This document shows positions 43,599 through 56,647 of a DNA stretch of 64,000 nt, one piece after another. The position numbers and the translations under genes are program-made. How positions within the stretch are numbered: position 1 is the stretch's first letter; each line of letters begins with the position of its first letter. The stretch spans positions 310,001 to 374,000 of the forward strand of contig CAUWAG010000012.1 in assembly GCA_963556695.1 (NCBI GenBank), given 5' to 3'. The DNA comes from Anthostomella pinea. Its lineage: Eukaryota; Ascomycota; Sordariomycetes; Xylariales; Xylariaceae. The notes beneath the pieces were generated by a model. The model did not search any database and was not told the DNA's origin. It saw only the letters and a list, made by a program, of their open reading frames with translations.

Positions 43599-46500
43599 CT
43601 AATACCGAAGCACCTTTTGGTTGTTTTCTTGAGCCACCACATTCATAGTCGAAAATGAGCAGAATTTGTCCTTGATGGCTACAACTTCGTATGTACCCTC
43701 GAGGCTCGCAGTGACAGTCTTGCTGTGTTCGTAGCTGATGTCATGCCGGGTCTCGAGCACCTGTGTCTTCTGGCCCTTCCTCGCGTTGGTACTGCGGGTG
43801 TATGTGAACTCGAAGGGTGCCGTACCCCAGAACTCGAAGAGAATCTCGACTTCGCTCCCTTCGTGGATATCGACCTGCAAAATACGACCTTTACTGATTT
43901 TGACGCTGGGCATGGGATGGATTGTACTGGAGAGGTTGACAGCGGCGCGACAATCGCTTGCCTTGTCGCTTATCCCTGTGATTGCGAAGTCTCCAGGGGA
44001 CTCGGCTACGCGGCGGAAATTGGTTGTCGGAGATTTGGCCTTCATCTGCTTTCCTGCAAATTCATAATGAACCTCAAAAGGCGGCGTGCCCGAGAGGGTG
44101 TAGGCCAAGCGCTCACCCACGCAGAAGTCGGTCCGTTGCTCGAGGGGGTAGATCGCTGGCGCATCATAGAGCTGGAAGTGCACCACCGGACCCCCAGTTT
44201 CTGCCTCTACTCGACATCCACGGTCATCACGGACTTTACGTATCCTGACCTGCTGACCACCTAGCTTCAAATACTGCCGAGGAATGACAATGTCGTAGGT
44301 ATTGGTCTGGATATTGGGTATCCTGAAGACCTCTGGGAAGTTTCCGGTGTAGTGCTTGATCTCGAGCTCAAGGTAAAATGGAGCCTTGCCCTCCAACTTG
44401 ATCGGGATCCGTTCTTCGGCTTGTTCCGACATGCAGGATTTGAATGTCTGGCCAGGCTTCACAAATGACGCAGAAGGCTTGGCGTTGACTGTCTGCTCTA
44501 GGGTCAGCAGTGATGACTGCTTCTTCTTGTCGTTGTTGTAGAGGTTGTCTGAGAGTGCCGAAAATGCGTAAGAGTACAGTCCTGCCTTCGACGTGTCCAT
44601 CGGAATCGAGGATTTTCCCAAAGCAGCATCGAACTCTTCTTGATGTACGTAACCCGAGCCTTTCTTGGGCTTGTACTTGATTTCGTACTGAACGTGATAA
44701 GGAGGAGATCCTGAAATATGTTAGTATATTGATGAAATCCACCGAGTTCATAGGCTCACCTTGAAGAGCTACTTCAAATCCATCGGTGTCACCTTCGCAA
44801 ACGTCCTTCTTGATATACTTGTGGTCTCTGTCTGTAGGCTGGATGGCATCTGTGGGTACTAACGACAGCTGCGGGCGCGGGAAGTATCCGACATCAAAGG
44901 TTTTGGCCTTTGGATCGATTGTGCCGGGACAAAGACTGTCCATCACGTCGACGATCTCGTAGGTTCCTTGAGCCTTTGCTTCAATGAAATCATTACCAGA
45001 CCGAGCAACTCGAGTCTCGGTTTCGGCGCTTCCGTTGAGGTTGCGATAGAACACCCTCCACGGACCGTCACCTGATAATCGCAAGGGAAGATTGACAGGA
45101 GCCGCTTCCACGACTGTAGTCGACCTCTTGTTCTCCAACAAGCCAAAGGCGGCCCGTGGCTTTTGCCGCCGGACTGAGATCTTGACCTCTTCCTTGAGGG
45201 AAATTCGACAGCCGGTCCTATCTTGAATGCTCTTTAGAGCGAGAGTGTAATCTCCACCAGAAGATAACGGAGCTGTTTCGATCTTGAAAGTTCTGGTCGA
45301 GAGTTCGGTCTCTTTTGCAGCTTTGCGCTTTCCATCGTGAACCAACTCCCACTCGAGATTGAAAGGACCATCACCGTCCAGCACGACGTCAAGCTTGACT
45401 GGTTGGTCAAGACAGGCATTGACGGTTCCGCTGACATCAAGGAAGAATGCATCGGCAGGCGGCTTGACGTTTTGCTCCAGGAAGTAGTCATCCGTAGGGG
45501 GTAGAGCAACACTATAAATAGCGTCTTGAAGTTTCCTGAAACGATACTGGTAGCGACCGGCGTTCCTCGGTCGAAGGTCGAAGTGCTCCCTGAGCCCTTT
45601 AACCTCAATATTTTCTGACCGGATAAAGCGCTCAGTCTCACTGATAACATCGTACTGAACCAGGAAAGGCGGAGTGCCGACTAGATCGAGGTTCACAGCA
45701 AGACCAATAGGGTTGCCAGCACACTTGTCAGCGATTTCTTCAGCCTGGATCGTCAACTTGGGTTCTGGGGGATTGAGCAGCAGGCATGATGAAGGCTCGT
45801 CGATCTCTCCATCGCACGAGGCGCAGGATACCGACTTCAAAGTGTACAGGCCTGGTGCAGATATCGTTGGTTGGTCGTCAACGTTCTTAGCGGTGAACGA
45901 ACCGGCTTCGACAACATCACCATGGTCGCCACTTTCGCTGAGAGTGTCAATGGGGGAAAAGTGCCAGGTTAAAGTGTGAGGTACGCTCTCTGGGGTTTGG
46001 CCGGGACGGCCGATCCTGACAGGGAGCGTCGTGCGCCGTCCTTTGGCCACTTTGAGGGGATGCCGGAGGTCACAGCCAACGATGGTGGCCCGCGGTCGTT
46101 CCCTTACGATGAAGTTTTGGAATAGGTTCTTCGGCCGCGATCTCATTTCGGCCTCCTCGGGCTGTGAGAAGGAAACCTTGTTGCCAAAGACATCGAGTAC
46201 CTCATCAACGGAATATTGCCACTCTCCTGCATTCGTCATAGACTCGTTGAGGCTGACGACAACCTTTTGAGATCTGGCCCACGTGTAGTCCTCATTACCT
46301 GGAGAAATCAAACTCGTCGAAGGTTGCGAACCGAGTAAGGGGGATGAGAATCCCTCGGGCTGAAGGCTCTGGAAGTGGAAGCTGTGATCCTTTCCATTGA
46401 TGCTTCGACTGTAAACAATCTTCAGAGGTGGCGTCCCGTCGACATCCAATGATAGGTCTGACAGGTCTCCGAGACACCTCGTGGAGGATTCCGCTGTTCG

Positions 46501-47501
46501 GACCTTTGCTTTCGGGCATGGGACAACGAAGGTAGGCGCGCTGATCCTCTGGACCTCCAGTTTATACTCGTCCAGAACCTTGTTTAGCCTGTAGGCGCCG
46601 GGTTTCTTGATCAATAGATCATACTTGTAACTACCCAAGGTTCCGTCTTCCAGGCTTGTTGCTGACTGCCTGCCGATCTCCTTGATCTCTCTTCGACCGA
46701 GCTTCACAATCTCCTCGGCATTCGTTTCAAGATGGAAACGGATAAGCTCGACTTCGACCGGTACGGTAGCGTTGAAGTATAGAGGTACACTGGCGATACT
46801 GTGGCCTTCTCCGCCAAGGCAGTAAGGGTGTCTGTCGGGATTGAGGAGAGCAGACCTACACAGCTTCAATTAGCGATTCGGTTCGTACCAATGTTAGAGA
46901 GGAGGTGAAATTACCCTTCGGGAAGAATATTGATGATCTGTTTGCCCATGATGAGGGAGGAGTTATGTAAGATATTGGAGACCTTGACATTGTGTTCGGA
47001 TATGGCGATTTCCCTATTGTAGAAGATCCTCCAGAAGAATAACAGCCACGATATGCCGGGCATGGGAATGATGTTGAACATGGAAAGCCAGTTGAATATC
47101 ACGTGCGCAACGTAGTAGTACATGACGGCCGAAGACGAGTACTCCATGCGAGGTATCCTCAGGGACGGAAGGGAGAATAGGTAGAGAAAGTCTAGGAACA
47201 CCCATTTCGTGAAAAAGTAGGCAGACCCGCCGTTGTTATCTGCCTTAAACCAGTCGTAGAAGTGCCAGGCAAGCAAGCCTATGTAGATGGCGCAAGCATA
47301 GCGGCGTTGGCTCGGGCCGTCGATGACGGCAAGGGGTATAAGCGGCTGGCTCTCGGGCGTGGCGGCGGCGGTATTCACGGGAGCTTCAGGCAGCGAAGCC
47401 CTCGGCCTGGCATTTCGAGTCGGTGATGGAGTTTGACCTCGATGACCTGGGGCTGGGGTCTCGGGGTAGCCCCCAAACCGCATGCGCGGCGTCGCATTCA
47501 T
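43599..47501 (-). CDS. POM152: Nuclear pore membrane glycoprotein POM152
   Basis: Exons 47501-46915, 46855-44760 and 44710-43599 give 1264 residues, the usual length for fungal Pom152. The N-terminus (about 60 residues, Pro/Thr-rich) precedes three hydrophobic segments at about 68-86, 98-114 and 124-158 (FFTKWVFLDFLYLF, ISWLLFFW). The remaining residues form many immunoglobulin-like beta repeats in the lumen, with recurring patterns such as GTPPF or GDGPF followed by YxxxY. Pom152 forms the lumenal ring of the nuclear pore complex and anchors it in the pore membrane. The second intron (49 bp) interrupts a GSPPYHVQYE repeat, and splicing restores it. It is transcribed divergently from the deubiquitinase gene 1.6 kb away. 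Confidence 0.96.
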
Positions 47502-49097
47502 GGCATTCCGTGGTGCTGGCGACTGACCATGGGGATATTAGCGAGTCGTCAACGAGGGCAATCAGCTTTAGGTCGGATACGCTCGTCGATCAGATGTACA
47601 CAGGCGAACCGAGGTATCGCGCGGCTCTGGCGACGGCTCTGACCGCTTGTTGTGAAGGGTGATCGGGTTCGGGTATCGAGTGAGAGCGCAAAGTAAACAG
47701 ACTGCCAGTCGGGGCAGAGGCAAACTCAAAATTTGAGATCTGTAAATATTGGCAGCCAGCAACAGCAGCACCACGTCGCGGCGCGTCAAGCAAAAGAGGC
47801 ATGCTCCACTCCCAAGGAGCCGCTAGGCTAGAACCATCCAGGGCCCAGACGGCTGCAGCTGGGCGGCAGGCGGAGCTCCCGTCCATGCAAATCCCGGACC
47901 ACCGGTAGGTAGGAATCTTCAGCCACCCCCGCTATACCAAACATTGAACATTCAACAAAGCACACTCCAATGTGGCGTGCAGAGAGGCTTCAGCCTCAAT
48001 TCAATGTGGGATTGAGCTCAAGCTCAAGCTCAAGCTCACCTGGCATGTTCAACTTCGTCAAATAAACGACCTGCATCGATGAACGCAACTTACCGTCCCC
48101 ATTCTGACCTCACTGTTGAAACACATGAATTTCCAATGGCTTGAAATACTCTGGTTCCCTGCTTGACTATCGTGCGGCCGCGATTCAACTAACCTAGCCG
48201 GGCGCTCTCATGAGTGTGTCAACTAAGCACACCGCCATAATCTGTTCGTTTGGTTTATCAACGTCTACGAGCTGCTGTTCAAACCATAGAAGCGAGCTCT
48301 GGTCTGAGTCTGTAGGATAACTGGCTGCTATATGGTGCTGCAGGCTGCCTCGCCTTGATCTGAAACCAGACCTGTACTCTTAGCATGCGGTTTTAGAGAG
48401 GTATGTCAAGCTACAGCCTACATGCAGTGCTCAGCCGGGCTTTGTGCTCGTTGTGATGATTGATCAACTACAGAGCACATGTCTGAAAGAGGCCTGCCTA
48501 TTCGCTTTGCCATGTCCTTCAATCACTGCTAAATACCGTCAAGAGAAATATGACTAACACAGACGACTAGTTTGAAACGTAGCAGGATGGATGTCATAAT
48601 AACTACTTCACCATCCTCAGTTCTTCCATTGGTCTTGGTGCATTCCAGTACCTTGTCTGTATGTTAAGCTTCAGAAGGCGTTGCAACAACTTTATCTGCA
48701 TGCTGGCCGATGAAGGAGAAGGCACTCATTGGTTGAAGCCCAAATTCAACCGCCGACACTGAGGAGATTTATACTGGCAACAATCAATTCTGCTACCGCC
48801 TCGTTCCCGCGCAACGCCGCCTTTGCCATTTGGCACTTTCACTGCCGTTTCTTGGACCTTGAACAGCCTTGTTGGGTCTCCTCTTCCTCATCCTTTCAAC
48901 TCGACTTTAGAGAAAGTCCAGATTGAAGTCCAGGGACGGGGAACATTTATCGATAGCCGACCGCAGAATTGTACCACCTTCTGGTTCAATTCAAATACGC
49001 CGTCTGCACTCCTTCTCAGCTTCACTGCGACTTACATCCTCACGCCAACATCACACATAATCACCTATCAATACCTACCCGACTGCGGAACGCATCA
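47502..49097. promoter_or_regulatory. Divergent intergenic region, POM152 and UCH
   Basis: This 1.6 kb region must hold both promoters. It contains AGCTCA repeats at 48014-48039 and CT-rich sequence before the UCH start. No gene seen. Confidence 0.5.
48014..48039. repeat. 6-bp tandem repeat (AGCTCA)n
   Basis: About four copies of AGCTCA in the region between POM152 and the UCH gene. Confidence 0.85.
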
Positions 49098-50841
49098 ATG
49101 ACGAGCCTGGTAGCGAATGGGGACACGTCCCTTGTCTCTGATGATAGCCCCATCAACGGGACACGCCGATCAGGAAGGGCAAAGAAGGTGCCCCTCAAGT
49201 ATGTCATTCCCGCAGAGACAACGAAGCCCAGCGAACCCAGCCAGCCCCCCATTAGGCAGAATCGACCTAAGCGAAAAGCCGCCCAAATTGCTGAGCAGAA
49301 TATCGTCCCCGAGGACATTGGCCCCCTCCACGAAGAGTTGTTCTCCAGCATGGATTATGATGAACGGAAGAATTACCATGGCTGGGTCGAGCTCGAGTCT
49401 GAACCTGTAAGCCACCTCGGTCTTGGCTATCGGCCTGATCGAATAGAGATATTGCATGGTCACCAAGCTGACACCTTTCCAGGCCTTCTTCAATGCAATG
49501 CTCCAAGAGATGGGTGCGAAGAACCTCAAAGTTCAGGAACTCTTTGGACTAGATGACATGACGCTGTCAGAACTACCGTAAACAACACGCGACACCTACC
49601 GGAATCAACAGGATCGCTAATTCCATCTAGGCAGCCCGTACATGGCCTGATATTCCTCTACGAATGGACCAATGCAGACGAATCCAGCGATGCTCGTCAG
49701 GACTGCCCGGACAATCTCTGGTTTGGCAACCAGGTATGAACTATTCTCTGTGCATCTTATCATAAGCTCACTAATCACCCCACAGACTACTGCTAATGCT
49801 TGTGCTACTGTTGCATTAATAAATATCGTCATGAATGCAAGGAATGCCGGTCTTGGCCCTGAGCTGCAAAAGTTCAAGAACCTAACCATGTCGCTGCCTC
49901 CTCCCCATCGAGGACATGCGCTTGACAATAACGACTTTATCCGTGGAATCCATAACTCGGTAGCTCGGTATGTGCCCTGCCCGGCCTCTACTACTTAATA
50001 TCATCTAATCCTTAGTAGCCGAGCAGACCTCATCAGCGAGGACCTGCTCCTGGAGAACAAATTCGAAGTCGCAGAGAAGAAGAGGAAGCTGACGGCACCA
50101 AAGAGGAAGGCGCTGCCAACATCCCGCAAAAAGGCCCAACGGGAGACGAGCTACCACTATATTGCATATGTACCCGTCGAAGGTCAAGTCTGGGAGCTTG
50201 ACGGCTTCGAGGCCAAGCCCCTCTCTCTCGGTATGTCTCAGTGCCCCAACGCTGGCTGAAATTGTCTTCTATCAGCCGACTAAACCCCCTGTCCTGTAGG
50301 TCTTTATGAAGACTCGTGGCTCAGCACCGCTAGCCAGGCAATCCAAGCCCGTATGCTGCGCGACGATAGCGAGTTCATGTCTTACAACCTCCTGGCCATC
50401 TGCCAATCCCCTTTGACGACCATATCGGACAGCCTCGCGGCGAACCTAGCCTGCGCGCATGCCCTCGAAGGGCTTTTCAGCGGCGGTCTAAGTTGGAACG
50501 TTCCCAGTCCATGGAAGACTTTCCCCGACGACCGCCTGGCCAAGTTCAACCTCAGGCGCGATCAGATCACCGAGCGAGAGCTGCCTGCCACCTTCACCTC
50601 GAAATCGAGCCGGCCTGACTTCGATCTCGCAGCCGCGCGGAAGCTGGCTGAGGAGCTTCACGCAGATCAAGAGGCGCTTGAGGCGCAATACGTCGCGGAG
50701 CTTGCGACGGTACAAGAGGCCGTCGAGATGATCCGTGGGCGACAGCGGGACTACACGCCCGCCGTGCACCAGTGGGTGCGTCTCCTGGCAGAGAAGGGCG
50801 AGCTGCGGGAGTTCATCCAGCAGATCGACCGCGAGTCGTGA
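49098..50841 (+). CDS. Ubiquitin C-terminal hydrolase, UCH37/BAP1 type
   Basis: Six exons (49098-49406, 49483-49577, 49631-49733, 49786-49967, 50016-50230, 50300-50841) give 481 residues. The N-terminal 90 residues are disordered and basic. The peptidase C12 domain then shows its catalytic residues: Gln169 (WFGNQ, oxyanion hole), Cys175 (TANACATVA), His277 (YHYIAYVP) and Asp292 (WELDGFE). The C-terminal part is long and helical with a final KGELREFIQQI, which fits the UCHL5/UCH37 and BAP1 branch rather than the short UCHL1/3 enzymes. The enzyme removes ubiquitin from substrates or trims chains, acting with the proteasome or in chromatin complexes in related systems. Lys/Arg-rich sequence at about 250-272, before the catalytic His, is probably the crossover-loop insertion. 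Partner is not inferable here. Confidence 0.94.
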
Positions 50842-51715
50842 AGGACTCGGGTCAGATTCATCACTCATCAGAGTGAAATCGAACAGCGGTTCTGTAATGA
50901 GAATCATAGACCTACCAGATGCTGAGAATGCGGCCCATTTGGCCCTCACTGGGGGAGCAAGCCGGCATCAGGGTTTGGAGCCTGTATTTGTACCCAAAGC
51001 AAAGGCCACTTGCCTTGAACTTGGTATGTTGGGCCTTAGTGGCTGTACAATTAAGAAACTCATCACCCATTTTTAGCTTCATAATAACCGTTGAAGTTGA
51101 TAAAGATGATATTAACTCTACTGGTGAGCGGGTGTACTTTCAGAGCCATCCGGTCAACCCCCTCAATGGATGGAGCACCAGAAGCCCCAACGGCACCCCG
51201 TTTTTTATGTCATCACATCACCAGCTTTGACAGCATTCTCCTATGTACGGAGTCCCCCAAACGAAGGAAAGCCCTCTAACCACCGCGGCAGAGGCACGGA
51301 AGAAGAGAAGCCCGCCAAGTCACAGGCGGCACACCGATAGAAGTCCTCCACGAAGGCACACACACCTAAGGATGAGGGCGCCACGACGAGCGAGAGTGAT
51401 GGCTGTCATACAGCATCAGAAGCACGAAGGTCCTCAGTCTGAGAGATGGAGCCCTGATCACGAAGATTCAGGAGCCACGAAAGCCCTTCGACGATGAAGG
51501 CGCCGCGATGGAAGCCCTCCAAGGAGGCACGGCTCACGATAGAGCCAAGGCCACGGCACAAAAACTACGGCAACGAAGCCCATCGATCGACGACGGCATC
51601 ACGAAGAAGAAATAACACCACGAATACGGCGTTCAGAGAGTCAGAGAGACCCTCACACGGCATGTCGTTCAGAGCCGTGTTGGAGCCTCGCCTGGCGATT
51701 GCAGCCTGTTGGAGG

Positions 51716-52035
51716 ATTGGGAGCCACCTGCAGTCATCTGAGCAGTTTGGCAGTTGGTTGGTAAGCACCACGGAGGGCAGGGATTCTGCCAGGGTGACGA
51801 GCTTACCGCCTACCGCGTTGCGTGATGGTATCACTCGTTCGATTCTGATTTTTATCACGTTTTTGGATGAAGCAGAGCTCGATTGGAGCGATTGGAGTTA
51901 TCTGCAGCCATCTAAGCAGTTGACAGTTGGCTGGTGGCTGGTGGCCACACCACAGAGGGACTGGCACCACACGGATTCTGCCAGGGGTAACGAGCTTACC
52001 GCCTGCCTCGTTTAGTGATGGTATTACTCGCGAGA
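51716..52035 (+). repeat. Diverged tandem duplication of about 150-175 bp
   Basis: Copies at about 51716-51840 and 51892-52035 share blocks such as GATTGG..., CTGCAG(T/C)CATCT(G/A)AGCAGTT, GGATTCTGCCAGGG and CGAGCTTACCGCCT, followed by GTGATGGTAT(C/T)ACTCG. A partial third copy begins at about 52063. The duplicates lie inside the left half of the foldback array. Confidence 0.75.
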
Positions 52036-52363
52036 TGGGATTTTATTGTGTTCTTGGGCTTGACTGGAGCAGTCGGAGTTATCAGGCCTGTTAGAGCTAT
52101 CTGGGCAGTTAGGCAGTTGGAATAAAACAAGCAAGCAAGTAGGGAATCTACCCCTATTCCGCACCGATACTGGATTCCTGACCTAGGTTGCTCGTGTTAT
52201 CACCTCAAGCTCGTTAACTCAAACCATCTTTTCCTGTTGCACAATACCGGTCTTTGGCCATTGGCAGTTGGCGACTGGTGCCACCCTATCCACCTGCGTT
52301 GAGTTGGCAAAATCCAACTGCCTAGATAGGCTCTGTACATGAGAAAGTACTGCCGTTAAGCTT

Positions 52364-52390
52364 TCCTCCTCTTCTTCTTCTTCTTCTTCT

Positions 52391-52427
<37 letters not shown>

Positions 52428-52436
52428 ATGCCTCTG
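52364..52436. repeat. (CTT)n microsatellite, about 70 bp
   Basis: A nearly perfect CTT run with a few CTC interruptions. On the minus strand it reads as poly-Arg or poly-Glu/Lys depending on frame, which creates a spurious open frame. Confidence 0.95.
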
Positions 52437-54390
52437 CCGCTTTTAACCTTGGCTAGAGGACTTCTCTCGTGATGACGTAAGAAAGGGGGATGCCGTGGAG
52501 GCTTTGGTGTTCTTCCTGCTGCTCCGTGGCTCCCATTTGCCAACTGATCGTCGTTCGTGATCTCTCGCTCGCCGGCGTGCGGAAATGGCCCTTGTGGAGG
52601 TCTTGACCATTGTACCGTGCCTCTCGTACTAGGAGGACTTTCAAACCGTGCCTTCATCGTGAAGGACTTGACCGTGGCCTCCAAAGGAGGGCTTGACCGT
52701 TTGCCGTGCCTCTATCGCATGCTATCGAGAGGACTTTAGAACCGTTGCTGTTGCTGGGCCCTGGCGTCACGCCCTCTGGCCGTGATGCGTCCGTCCCTCA
52801 AGCTTCAGTAGCGAAGTCTTCTGTCTTCTGCGTGCCTCCGTAGAGGACTTCTGATGCCTCTAGCCGTGCTGGCGAGGTTTTCTGCTTGATATTTTCCCCC
52901 TGCCGCAAGTCCGGCAGCTGGCAATTTGCACACTGATGCCATCCCATGATTCTTTCGTCAAAGGATGTGGGGGTTGGATGGATGCTTTCGTCGAGGTCTC
53001 ATCCGTTCGTCTGGCTAGTCAGGCCGTGACGCCTTCATCGACTTGAAGGATTTGCTCTCTCTTTTGAGCGTGACTGAACCTCGTGCCAACAATGGTCGAT
53101 ACGCACGGGTTTGCCTCCAGCCCTGTTGGCGAGGTCTTGACGTGCCTCGCAGCTGATCAAGCAGCTGGTCGTAAGGACTTGGTTCAGTGTGCACATGCTG
53201 TGGTGTGACTGCCACGCGCGCTGGGATATGGGTTGTGCCACGCGCTGTAAATCGAACGTCGTGGACTTCTTCTGACTCATCCTTCGCGAATCCGATCCTT
53301 CCTCGCCTTCATTCGCAAATGACCAGGACTGCGGAGGAAGGCTCTCTTTGTTGACTGCCACGCGCTGGGCTCTGACTGATGTTGCACCGTGGACTTGGAT
53401 GACGAGCCACGCGCTGTGACTTGCGTTGTGGACTCGAGAATGAGGTCTCCGAGATGACTGGGTGAATACTCGTCAGGATGACCTCTCTGACGCGCTCCTG
53501 GAGCCGTCTCTCTTCTCTTCTGGTGACCTCTCTGACGCCTGGATGGCCGTTTGCTGAGCCGGTTCTCGCTCTCCCTCTCTCTCACGAAGCCAAAGGCGAC
53601 GCGATGACGGCCGGGGAGTACTCGTCTGCTTTGGCGCCTTGGATAATGCTCTCTGGAGTCATCTATCCCTTTGACGGTGGCCTCGTCGTATTGACGCGCT
53701 CTTGCTGGCGCCTGGATGCTGGGTTCGTACTTTTTCCAGCTGAATTTCGTCCGTTGGGTCCTTTTTGGTCTCAGCGCGGCGTGCCCTCAGGTCAACGCCC
53801 TAAGTTACTAGCTGAGCTCCAGAGCTGTCTGTTCTGCCCTCGTTATTCGTTCCTGAAATGAAGAGATGCTATCATGAGGGCAAAATGGGGATCGTAGTGA
53901 CAGCGGTATGGACGAGATAGCGTTGTTGTCTTATGGACAGTCTATCTACTGTTCGTTGGCAGTTGCCCACAGCGCCGACACCCGTGCTGCCCACCACATA
54001 CTGGCTACATACAAAGGTGGATTCTACTCACAACTTCTGTTCCAAGCACTAGTTGATGCTCAAGTACGAAGCAAGGCATCGGGCAAAGCATTTGCCTTGT
54101 TATGCTAGGTTGCGGCAGATTACTTACATGTTCTTTTGAGTTTTTAATATTAAGTCCTGGATACAAAGTGTTTTCTTGAGAGACGGTGTTGCTTGACTAG
54201 GAAACAGTTCAAGTTTGCTTGTCTAAGTTTGATGTGAAATGTGTAATGTGATGTAGGTTATTCGTTAGGTAGTGATAGATCATTGAATTGTTATACCCTC
54301 AAACTTTGTACTTGAGACTGTTCCACCTTCAAGAGACACCCCGCCATCTATTAGAAAGACACGGTGAATCAAGAAACCAGGGTCTAATAT

Positions 54391-54430
54391 ATAATTGACG
54401 GTAATTGACGGTAATTGACGGTAATTGAAC
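54391..54430. repeat. 10-bp tandem repeat (GTAATTGACG)n
   Basis: Four near-perfect copies of a 10 bp unit, GTAATTGACG, with one base changed in the first copy and two in the last. Confidence 0.95.
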
Positions 54431-54610
54431 GGACTTGATTTGTCGTGCGCGTGTAAGATTGTAGGCGAAGCTCTCTTAAAGCCACAGCAAGCAGTGGTAT
54501 TGCATTCGCAGCTAAAATGGAAGTTGGGTTGGTAGCTGGGTTGGCAATTGAAACGGCAGTCGCATCGGTAGTTGAATGGCAGTCGCATTGGCGAGAGAAG
54601 AGGCGCGAGA

Positions 54611-54784
54611 GTACATATAACTTGGCCTTGACTTTGTCGATCTTTAGGAGTGACCTGTTCGCGGACGAGCTCCAAATACCAGTCGACCATCCTGTCGAAG
54701 TGAGACGAGCAAGTACATCCAGCTTCGTCTTGACTTTGTAGAACGCTTCGAAAGTGACCTAGTTGCGGACCAGCTTCATGTACT
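54611..54784. repeat. Diverged 70-bp direct repeat, offset 102 bp
   Basis: Copies at 54611-54680 and 54713-54784 both begin GTACAT and share CTTGACTTTGT, AGTGACCT and GCGGAC(G/C)AGCT at matching positions. On the minus strand the second reads as a protein-like frame broken by one stop. Confidence 0.7.
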
Positions 54785-55401
54785 TTGGAGACCAAGTAAA
54801 GAAGCAGCTGAAGGACAGGAATGAGGACAAGAGGGAGTGGTGGTTGGCAGGTATAGTATCATAAATATACCAAGGAGACTGAATACACAGGCCCAAGCGG
54901 ATGTTCCAAAGGTGATCTCTTGCGCCTGTTGGCATCACGGATGAGCTTCTATACGTTCAGGTATCCTAGCATCAGAAAGAGCAATGTTGATTGCTAGTCT
55001 AATATGATGTAAAAAGACAGACAGGAGACGAGATATCCAGCCAACCAACGTTTCCGAATCGGTTCGAATCCTGTATACATACGGAAAGTCCGCTTTTCCC
55101 ACAGATGGCTCATGCATGTACCTGGTCCATCACACGTGTCTCCCCCCCAAGAGAACCAAGCTCTCTACTCAGTCCCAAAACTCGCAAAGGCCTATGCGTC
55201 TCCTCATCTCTTGCGCAAACGCTTGCTGTGCCAACTATTCAGCCGTCCCAACAACTCAACCTAGTAATAAAGTATCCTCTCTACGAGCCTCTCACCCTCG
55301 ACCTCCGGCTCGTCGGTTGAGATGCTGCCTCGTAAAACGAGACCTTTCAGCATGGTAGAGAGTCGGGCCATCATCTTAGGGATCTCAAAAGATTTACGTT
55401 C

Positions 55402-56647
<1,246 letters not shown>

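Larger units (their letters stand above)
51250..53600. repeat. Degenerate foldback array of CCTC/GAGG hairpin units
   Basis: Right of about 52440 the plus strand repeats diverged units of the form CCGTGCCTC-loop-GAGGACTT, for example near 52614, 52652, 52672, 52702, 52841, 52860, 53105 and 53138. Each unit contains a small CCTC...GAGG inverted pair. Left of about 51650 the same units appear in the opposite orientation (AAGCCCTCC-AA-GGAGGCACGG near 51515 and others at 51270 and 51340). Near the centre, 52096-52121 and 52313-52331 are inverted copies of one another (GCTATCT...AGGCAGTTGGA). Between 53200 and 53450 a related unit, GCCACGCGCTG...GTGGACTT, recurs three or four times. Copies are diverged, so the array is old. 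Confidence 0.6.
50842..55401. other. Repeat-rich non-coding block
   Basis: No gene is supported in 4.6 kb between the convergent UCH and MAP kinase genes. It contains the foldback array at about 51250-53600, a CTT microsatellite, a duplicated segment near 51716-52035, and small tandem repeats at 54391-54430 and 54611-54784, each listed separately. Its open frames are made by repeats, for example a poly-Arg frame antisense to the microsatellite. Confidence 0.65.

Noticed and set aside
52322..52684. 120-codon minus-strand frame with poly-Arg
   Set aside because: Created by the CTT microsatellite and hairpin units; no protein features.
55040..55100. GGTTCGAATCC word resembling a tRNA T-loop
   Set aside because: No pairing stems, D-arm or anticodon arm at the right distances.
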